The position numbers were made by a program, and so were the translations under genes. A stretch of 6,847 bases of DNA from Methanocorpusculum sp. GTDB taxonomy: Archaea > Halobacteriota > Methanomicrobia > Methanomicrobiales > Methanocorpusculaceae. The stretch spans positions 1-6,847 of the forward strand of contig DALTVX010000106.1 in NCBI GenBank assembly GCA_029987395.1, given 5' to 3'. Of the stretch, positions 1-4,169 are shown one piece after another. The notes under the pieces are model-generated. The model saw only the letters and a list, made by a program, of their open reading frames with translations. It was not told where the DNA came from and did no database searches. The first letter of the stretch is position 1. Each line of letters begins with the position of its first letter.

Positions 1-1
1 A

Positions 2-184
2 TTACGGGGGGGCACTGAAAACACGCATTCCTTTGTCTCAGCAAAAAACACAGAGGTCAATTTGGTCCAGTTTGTGATGCACACCCAGGATATAGAAAAA
101 CCCAAACAAGAACGTGTGGTCGAAGAGTCTAAAGAAGATCTGAACTTTATTCAAAGAGTTCTGCGGCTCTTTGGCCTCTCGTAA
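2..184 (+). CDS. 3' end of an unrecognised protein gene (partial)
   Basis: An open frame enters from the left edge and runs 60 codons to a TAA at 182-184. The visible C-terminus is mostly hydrophilic: a stretch around NLVQFVMHTQD, then a charged linker rich in Glu and Lys (IEKPKQERVVEESKED), then a short amphipathic end, FIQRVLRLFGLS. It has no membrane segment, cysteine motif or catalytic signature, and I do not recognise the family. That it is a real gene is inferred from the frame staying open from the edge, the T-run directly after the stop, and its same-strand position ahead of the next promoter. An antisense frame over the same bases (38-223) is less convincing because it would cross the T-run and has no start signals. 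Confidence 0.6.
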   Translation, partial: LRGGTENTHSFVSAKNTEVNLVQFVMHTQDIEKPKQERVVEESKEDLNFIQRVLRLFGLS

Positions 185-191
185 TTTTTTT
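185..191 (+). terminator. T-run terminator after the partial upstream gene
   Basis: Seven consecutive T residues lie immediately after the TAA stop at 182-184, followed by further AT-rich bases. Archaeal RNA polymerase commonly terminates at oligo-T stretches without needing a hairpin. The placement fits the end of the upstream transcript and separates it from the nfeD promoter about 85 bases downstream. Confidence 0.5.
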
Positions 192-274
192 ATTAATGCA
201 GCGGCAAAATCAGCAAATCCCAAAAGAAATCGCCACGCTCTCCGCTAAATCGCGTTTTATCCTCTTAGAGCAAC

Positions 275-281
275 TATATAA
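275..281 (+). promoter_or_regulatory. TATA box (TATATAA) for the nfeD-SPFH unit
   Basis: TATATAA lies at 275-281, preceded by the A/G-rich bases AGAGCAA, a weak match to a TFB-recognition element. Archaeal TATA boxes are centred about 26 bases before the transcription start, which predicts a start near 304-305. That is downstream of the ATG at 281 and 6-7 bases before the in-frame ATG at 311. A second AT-rich candidate, TTTTAT at 255-260, would place the start near 284, which also excludes ATG 281. The rest of the 185-310 gap shows no RNA gene or clear inverted repeat. Confidence 0.55.
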
Positions 282-310
282 TGAATCCCGCCTACAATAC
301 TACATTAGAT

Positions 311-775
311 ATGTTCGAACTAATCCTTAGCCCAGAGATATTACCCTGGGTTTTGATCGTCATCGGAGCCATATTGCTGGTGATCGAAGCTACCTCTCCT
401 GGTTTTTTCATGGGAGTTCCCGGGACTGCCCTGATCGTTCTTGGGGTCATTTCCTTCTTCTTCGGATTCGACTTCCTTTCAACCCCATTAGGTGTAGGGA
501 TCGTTATTCTGGTAGCTATGTTGGCCGCGATCTTCACGGTCATCATGTATCGAAGGATCTCCCCTGATCAAAAACCCACCACCTCCGGTCAGGACTCGAT
601 CATTGGTAAACTCGGGATCGTCACCGTTGATGTCGTCACCGATTCGATCTCCGGCAAAGTCGTAATAGACAACATTGTTTGGAGCGCAAAAAGCACAGAC
701 GGTACAATACCGTCAGGAACAAAGATCGTTGTCTCCGCCGCAAGCGGAGTTCATCTGATCGTCAAAGAGGCGTAA
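311..775 (+). CDS. NfeD family membrane protein, short form
   Basis: This is a small integral membrane protein of the NfeD family, a regular genomic partner of stomatin/SPFH proteins. Counting from the longest possible start (ATG 281, 164 aa), three membrane segments lie at about 22-44, 47-66 and 70-90. The first contains the family hallmark of a buried Glu followed by PGFF (E36, P40-F43). A hydrophilic linker leads to a C-terminal beta-rich OB-fold domain at about 105-164, with GKLGIVTVDVV and a conserved SGTKIVV stretch. The N-terminal ClpP-like serine protease domain of long NfeD proteins is absent. I favour ATG 311 (154 aa): ATG 281 is the last base of a TATA box and would not be transcribed, and starting at MFELIL puts the first helix near the N-terminus, as usual in short NfeD proteins. 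Neither start has a Shine-Dalgarno sequence, consistent with a near-leaderless mRNA. The SPFH gene begins four bases after the stop. Confidence 0.88.
   Translation: MFELILSPEILPWVLIVIGAILLVIEATSPGFFMGVPGTALIVLGVISFFFGFDFLSTPLGVGIVILVAMLAAIFTVIMYRRISPDQKPTTSGQDSIIGKLGIVTVDVVTDSISGKVVIDNIVWSAKSTDGTIPSGTKIVVSAASGVHLIVKEA
766..770 (+). promoter_or_regulatory. Ribosome binding site (AGAGG) for the SPFH gene
   Basis: AGAGG sits inside the last codons of nfeD, nine bases before the ATG at 780. It matches the core complement of the archaeal 16S rRNA 3' end. With only four bases between the nfeD stop and this ATG, the two genes are almost certainly on one transcript. Confidence 0.6.
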
Positions 776-779
776 ATAT

Positions 780-1817
780 ATGGAACCATTAGCATTACTA
801 GCAATAATTTTAGTCATTATCATTCTTTTCCTGTTTGCAAAGGGTGTCGTCATCGTTCAGCCATACCAAAAAGGACTGGCTGTCCGTCTTGGAACATACA
901 CAGGTCAGGTCAATCCTGGTTTCAAATGGGTCGTACCGTTCATCACCACAGTGTACAAACTCGACCTCAGGACCCAGGTCATCGACGTTCCATCACAGGA
1001 AGTTATTACCAAAGATAACTCCCCTACCGACGTCGACGCGATCATTTATGTTCGTGTCATGGATCCTGAACGTGCATACTTTGAGGTAGCCAACTACCGT
1101 CAGGCAACCGTTGCCTTGGCCCAGACAAGCCTTCGTGGCATCATTGGTGACATGGAACTCGATGAGGTCCTTTACAACCGTGACATGATCAACCGCAGGC
1201 TTCGGGACATCCTTGATAAGGAAACCGACCAGTGGGGTGTCAAGATCGAGCGTGTCGAGATCAAAGAGGTCAACCCAATTGGCGCTGTAAAACAGGCAAT
1301 GACCGAACAGACCTCTGCAGAAAGAGAACGGCGTGCTGCAATTCTCCGTGCTGACGGAGAAAAACGTGCAGCGATCCTCAAAGCCGAGGGTCTTAGACAG
1401 AGTATGATCCTTGAGTCCGAGGGTGAACGTCAGAGTAAGATCCTTCGTGCAGAAGGAGAACGTCAGAGCCGGATCCTTGAAGCTCAGGGTGAAGCCCAGG
1501 CCCTTCGGATCGTCTCTCTTGGTTCACGGACTCTTGACAAACGTTCGCTCACGGTCCTCTCCTTAAACACCTTGGAAAAAATGGCGGACGGTCAAGCAAC
1601 CAAGATCATCTTCCCATTCGAGGTCACAAACCTCATCAAACAGGGTGCAAAGTTCCTCGGTGGAGAAGAGCTTGCCGAGACGGATATCATTTCTGATATC
1701 TTCCTAGATGAAAGCATCCTTGGTGATCTCCCAGACAAAGAAGAGATCGCCAAAGCTGTAGAAGCGGTGAAAAACGCAAGCGAACTTGCAAAAACACCGG
1801 AAGATATCATTGATTGA
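780..1817 (+). CDS. Stomatin/prohibitin-family (SPFH domain) membrane protein
   Basis: A 345-residue SPFH protein, a membrane-anchored scaffold that assembles into large oligomers and organises membrane microdomains. An N-terminal hydrophobic anchor spans about residues 4-26. The SPFH/Band 7 domain follows at about 26-180, with typical blocks: QKGLAVRLG (30-38), NPGFKWVVPF (45-54), the VPSQEVITKDN block (70-80), LRGIIGDMELDEVL (118-131) and WGVKIERVEIKEV (152-164). Then comes a charged coiled coil containing five tandem 11-residue repeats (186-240), and a C-terminal region (about 241-345) with a hydrophobic patch near 270-285 and an acidic, low-complexity tail. The length is normal for archaeal stomatins, though the acidic tail is somewhat long. 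In Pyrococcus the equivalent stomatin is a substrate of the long NfeD protease; here the neighbour is a short NfeD without that domain, suggesting a structural rather than proteolytic pairing. A T8 run closes the unit 13 bases after the stop. Confidence 0.93.
   Translation: MEPLALLAIILVIIILFLFAKGVVIVQPYQKGLAVRLGTYTGQVNPGFKWVVPFITTVYKLDLRTQVIDVPSQEVITKDNSPTDVDAIIYVRVMDPERAYFEVANYRQATVALAQTSLRGIIGDMELDEVLYNRDMINRRLRDILDKETDQWGVKIERVEIKEVNPIGAVKQAMTEQTSAERERRAAILRADGEKRAAILKAEGLRQSMILESEGERQSKILRAEGERQSRILEAQGEAQALRIVSLGSRTLDKRSLTVLSLNTLEKMADGQATKIIFPFEVTNLIKQGAKFLGGEELAETDIISDIFLDESILGDLPDKEEIAKAVEAVKNASELAKTPEDIID
1335..1499 (+). repeat. Five tandem 33-bp (11-residue) coding repeats in the SPFH coiled coil
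   Basis: Residues 186-240 of the SPFH protein divide without gaps into five 11-residue units: AAILRADGEKR, AAILKAEGLRQ, SMILESEGERQ, SKILRAEGERQ and SRILEAQGEAQ. The shared pattern is xxILx(A/S)(E/D/Q)G(E/L)x(R/Q). The third and fourth units are closest at DNA level, both using GAACGTCAGAG. An 11-residue period is typical of hendecad coiled coils, which form straight or slightly right-handed helices. SPFH proteins often have an AEGE-type repeat here, but the strict phase makes it easy to see. Confidence 0.85.
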
Positions 1818-1829
1818 TTCTCTCCCCTC

Positions 1830-1837
1830 TTTTTTTT
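1830..1837 (+). terminator. T8 terminator after the SPFH gene
   Basis: A run of eight T residues, preceded by the pyrimidine tract TCTCCCCTC, begins 13 bases after the SPFH stop codon. No stable hairpin is evident. It fits archaeal oligo-T termination and separates the nfeD-SPFH unit from the DUF432-to-polC cluster. Confidence 0.6.
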
Positions 1838-1911
1838 CATATACCGCAGCTCACCTATCTTTCCTAATGAAAACTAACTTACCCCGGTACAACCAACAGT
1901 AATACAGAACC
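1838..1911 (+). promoter_or_regulatory. Probable promoter region of the DUF432-mscS-HEAT-polC cluster
   Basis: This spacer follows a terminator and precedes the first gene of a tight four-gene cluster, so a promoter is expected. No strong TATA box is visible. The two weak candidates are CATATACC at 1838-1845 and CTAACTTA around 1874-1881, the latter preceded by a purine-rich TGAAAA stretch that could serve as TFB element. The second would start transcription near 1903, leaving a short leader that contains the ribosome binding site at 1912-1917. The assignment rests mainly on position. Confidence 0.3.
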
Positions 1912-1917
1912 GAGGGG
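1912..1917 (+). promoter_or_regulatory. Ribosome binding site (GAGGGG) that decides the DUF432 start
   Basis: GAGGGG is a good Shine-Dalgarno match. It lies one base before the ATG at 1919, too close to work for it, but seven bases before the in-frame ATG at 1925, which is ideal spacing. This supports initiation at 1925. Confidence 0.6.
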
Positions 1918-1924
1918 CATGAAT

Positions 1925-2752
1925 ATGGCATTAAAAATACTTCATTCCGGTCGTCGGAAAACAGAACAAAATACCGTCACCTATGAACATGGAAACACGG
2001 ACAGCCTGACGCAGTTCGCTTATGGCAAATTTCCCATAGACTATGCGCTCAACTTTGCAGGTCTTACCCTATCCCTTGAACTGAAAACTGGGCTCTATAA
2101 TTATAAACGTGCGCTTGGAGACTGGAAAACCGAGATCAACGTCTCTATAGACGGCGGTCTCATGATGATCCACCCAGTCGAACCCCTCAACCTTCCAGAC
2201 AACCTCACTGACTTCCTGGAGATCAACTTCGATCCGATCAAGATCGAACCCTCAGGAAAGTGCGTCGTTTTTGTGACGATGCCCATCGAGATCGGCATTT
2301 TTCTTGAATCAACGAGCGGCTCAGTCGACATCCTCGACATCGTCTCCTATGTTTATCCCAAATACTCACTCTATGGCAGCTCAAACCGCGGGGTGATCAC
2401 ACGGGTCCATAAAAGCAAGGTGTACTACATGCCGCCTTCGGTGAAAAACTATGAGGCAGGTCTGTTGAAACTCGAGATACAAAATCGATCCAGCGACTGG
2501 GTGACCGTTGGGCGGGTCATCATTTATCAGAAAGGTCTTTCCTTGTATTATGATGACGAGTTCGTGTCCGCGTCCGCAGAAATGACCATCATCAGTCCGG
2601 ATGTGGCTGTTGTCACCGGGATCGATTCACCTCTGCGCCCCGAGATGTACCCCTCGAATAAACTCTTCAAAAATCGTAAAACCTCGGCGTTCTATAATGT
2701 ACCTGGTATGCTCAGCGATGCCTCTTATACGATGGACATGGGGCTGATCTGA
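1925..2752 (+). CDS. DUF432 family archaeal protein
   Basis: A 275-residue protein (277 if the ATG at 1919 were used) that I recognise as DUF432, a largely archaeal family of unknown biochemical function. Family-like blocks, counted from ATG 1919, are YGKFPIDYALNFAGL (35-49), HPVEPLNLPDNLTDFLEINF (85-104), FVTMPIEIGIF (118-128) and YPKYSLYG (146-153). The composition is beta-rich, with no signal peptide or membrane helix, so it is probably a cytoplasmic beta-sandwich-like protein. That fold is inferred from alternating hydrophobic patterns only. Its stop codon is one base before the start of an MscS-type channel gene, and as I recall DUF432 genes adjoin MscS-family genes in other archaea too. 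A role as a soluble partner or regulator of the channel is a reasonable guess, not a demonstrated function. Confidence 0.85.
   Translation: MALKILHSGRRKTEQNTVTYEHGNTDSLTQFAYGKFPIDYALNFAGLTLSLELKTGLYNYKRALGDWKTEINVSIDGGLMMIHPVEPLNLPDNLTDFLEINFDPIKIEPSGKCVVFVTMPIEIGIFLESTSGSVDILDIVSYVYPKYSLYGSSNRGVITRVHKSKVYYMPPSVKNYEAGLLKLEIQNRSSDWVTVGRVIIYQKGLSLYYDDEFVSASAEMTIISPDVAVVTGIDSPLRPEMYPSNKLFKNRKTSAFYNVPGMLSDASYTMDMGLI
2740..2749 (+). promoter_or_regulatory. Extended Shine-Dalgarno for the channel gene, inside DUF432
   Basis: GGGGCTGATC matches eight of ten positions of GGAGGTGATC, the full complement of the archaeal 16S rRNA 3' end, and finishes four bases before the ATG at 2754. It overlaps the last codons and stop of DUF432, so channel synthesis is probably coupled to DUF432 translation. 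Confidence 0.4.
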
Positions 2753-2753
2753 A

Positions 2754-3689
2754 ATGGCGGACAACAGCACCGAGATACTTGGAGGGACCGAGTTCTTTGG
2801 CACCACGTTCATAGGCGAGATCACGTATGGAGATCTTATCACGGCGACCATCATCATTCTTGCTACCTACATTATTGCAAGAGTGATCTCGGTTGTTGTC
2901 ATGCGGATCCTTGCCGGTAAAGTTGAGATCAGCAACAGCGCGTTCCTCTCAAAACTCGCTAGGTGGCTAGTGTATTTTGTTGGTATCGTTGCTGCAAGTC
3001 CATTCCTGCACATAGACTTTTCCGGTCTTATGGTGGCCGGAGGTATTGTTGCCATCGCGATAGGATTTGCCTCCCAAAACACCCTCTCCAATTTTGTTGC
3101 CGGTGTTCTTCTTATGTTCGAGCGCCCAGTCGGCATCGGGGACAACATCAGTGTGAACGGGATCCAAGGATATGTTGAAGATATTGGTCTCCTTTCAACG
3201 ACGATCCGCTCCTACGACGGGATATTTGTCCGGATCCCCAACGAATCAATGTTCTCCTCAGCTATCACGAATTATGTTGCCCACATTGCACGAAGATTCG
3301 ATTACATTATCGGGATCAGATACTCAGACGATGCAGACAAAGCCATCAAAGTTATCAAAGAGGTCATCGCCAAACATCCGTATGCTCTGAAAAATCCTGC
3401 TCCTTCGGTGTACGTGGACGAACTTGGTTCAAACAGCATCAATATCAAGATCCGTATCTGGAGTCCGTCGGGATTCTGGTGGGATGTCAGGACCGATATA
3501 CTATGGAAATTGTTTCAGGCTCTTCGAAAAGCCGGCATCGATATCCCGTTCCCGCAGCTCACCCTCTGGACAGGGGAAGATGCGGCAAAATCTGCTAAGA
3601 CGGCTGCAAAAGGCAGCGGTTTCTCACCCCAAGAAGTTCTTGGAAAAAGCGAAGTATCTCCGGAAAACGCTATCAAGGTAATCAAATAA
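2754..3689 (+). CDS. MscS-family small-conductance mechanosensitive channel
   Basis: A 311-residue channel of the MscS family, which opens under membrane tension to release solutes during hypo-osmotic shock. Three membrane helices are visible: TM1 at about 27-53, TM2 at about 68-88 and the pore-lining TM3 at about 91-121. TM3 carries the small-residue packing typical of MscS (GGIVAIAIGFASQ, 96-108) and the family signature NTLSNFVAGVLLMFERPVGIGD (within 109-130). The beta domain follows, with GYVEDIGLLSTTIRSYDG and the VRIPN motif, then the C-terminal alpha/beta domain ending at IPFPQLTLWTGED. The last 35 or so residues are an Ala/Lys/Ser-rich tail beyond the usual end of the fold. The size is close to E. 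coli MscS (286 aa) apart from that tail. The start is one base after the DUF432 stop; the HEAT-repeat gene begins at the very next base after its own stop. Confidence 0.93.
   Translation: MADNSTEILGGTEFFGTTFIGEITYGDLITATIIILATYIIARVISVVVMRILAGKVEISNSAFLSKLARWLVYFVGIVAASPFLHIDFSGLMVAGGIVAIAIGFASQNTLSNFVAGVLLMFERPVGIGDNISVNGIQGYVEDIGLLSTTIRSYDGIFVRIPNESMFSSAITNYVAHIARRFDYIIGIRYSDDADKAIKVIKEVIAKHPYALKNPAPSVYVDELGSNSINIKIRIWSPSGFWWDVRTDILWKLFQALRKAGIDIPFPQLTLWTGEDAAKSAKTAAKGSGFSPQEVLGKSEVSPENAIKVIK
3676..3683 (+). promoter_or_regulatory. Shine-Dalgarno-like site for the HEAT-repeat gene
   Basis: AGGTAATC matches seven of eight positions of AGGTGATC and ends six bases before the ATG at 3690. It lies in the last codons of the channel gene, supporting this start and coupled translation. 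Confidence 0.45.
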
Positions 3690-4166
3690 ATGGATCAAAA
3701 AAACATATTTGCCCAGCTCTCAGCTGAAGATCTGGATATGCGCCATAAAGCCGTCGAAGAGCTGGCGGCTCGTGGAAAAATCGATTCGGATACCATCATC
3801 CCCCAGATCATTGCAGAACTCAAAACCGGCAATATGAATGTTCGGTGGTATCTCGGCCGTGCTTTGATCGCGATCGGCCCATCTGTGACCCCCTACCTTC
3901 GGGCCGCCTCAGAAAAGGAGACTGATATGGCGATCCAGAAATATTACGGCGCAATTTTCGCCGCATTCGGGGAAGGATCTGTTCCTGAACTAATCGACAT
4001 GTTCTCCTCGAAAAATCCGACCACCCGTGGTATGGCGGCCGCTTCCCTCGAAAAGATCGGCGAGCCGTGCATCCCCGCTCTTATTGCGGCCGCAAACTGT
4101 TCAAACGGTACCGTAAAAAGCTGTGCTGCCCTCACCCTTGCAAAATTCCAGATATTTGAATACTGA
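3690..4166 (+). CDS. Small HEAT-repeat protein
   Basis: A 158-residue all-helical protein made almost entirely of HEAT-like (PBS-lyase-type) repeats. Four units can be phased: about 16-44 (MRHKAVEELAARG ... IPQIIAEL), 49-72 (NVRWYLGRALIAIGPSVTPYL), 80-105 (AIQKYYGAIFAAFGEGSVPELI) and 111-135 (TTRGMAAASLEKIGEPCIPALI), with a partial fifth to the end. Each shows the usual R/K...A...L..IG...P.L pattern. Such solenoids act as protein-binding scaffolds. No enzyme motif, signal peptide or membrane segment is present, so it should be cytoplasmic. It starts directly after the channel stop codon and ends three bases before polC, so the position allows a partnership with either product, but the sequence does not say which. 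The specific function is unknown. Confidence 0.88.
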   Translation: MDQKNIFAQLSAEDLDMRHKAVEELAARGKIDSDTIIPQIIAELKTGNMNVRWYLGRALIAIGPSVTPYLRAASEKETDMAIQKYYGAIFAAFGEGSVPELIDMFSSKNPTTRGMAAASLEKIGEPCIPALIAAANCSNGTVKSCAALTLAKFQIFEY

Positions 4167-4169
4167 TTC

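Noticed and set aside
38..223. 61-codon reverse-strand frame over the upstream partial gene
   Set aside because: It is antisense to a forward frame that stays open from the edge and ends at a T-run. It has no ribosome binding site, would read through the A/T tract, and resembles no known protein.
4035..4095. Two GCGGCCGC palindromes 43 bases apart in the HEAT gene, the second extended to TTGCGGCCGCAA
   Set aside because: Both encode Ala-rich HEAT helices in frame, and short GC palindromes arise easily from GCG/GCC alanine codons. There is no further symmetry or T-run to suggest a regulatory site.
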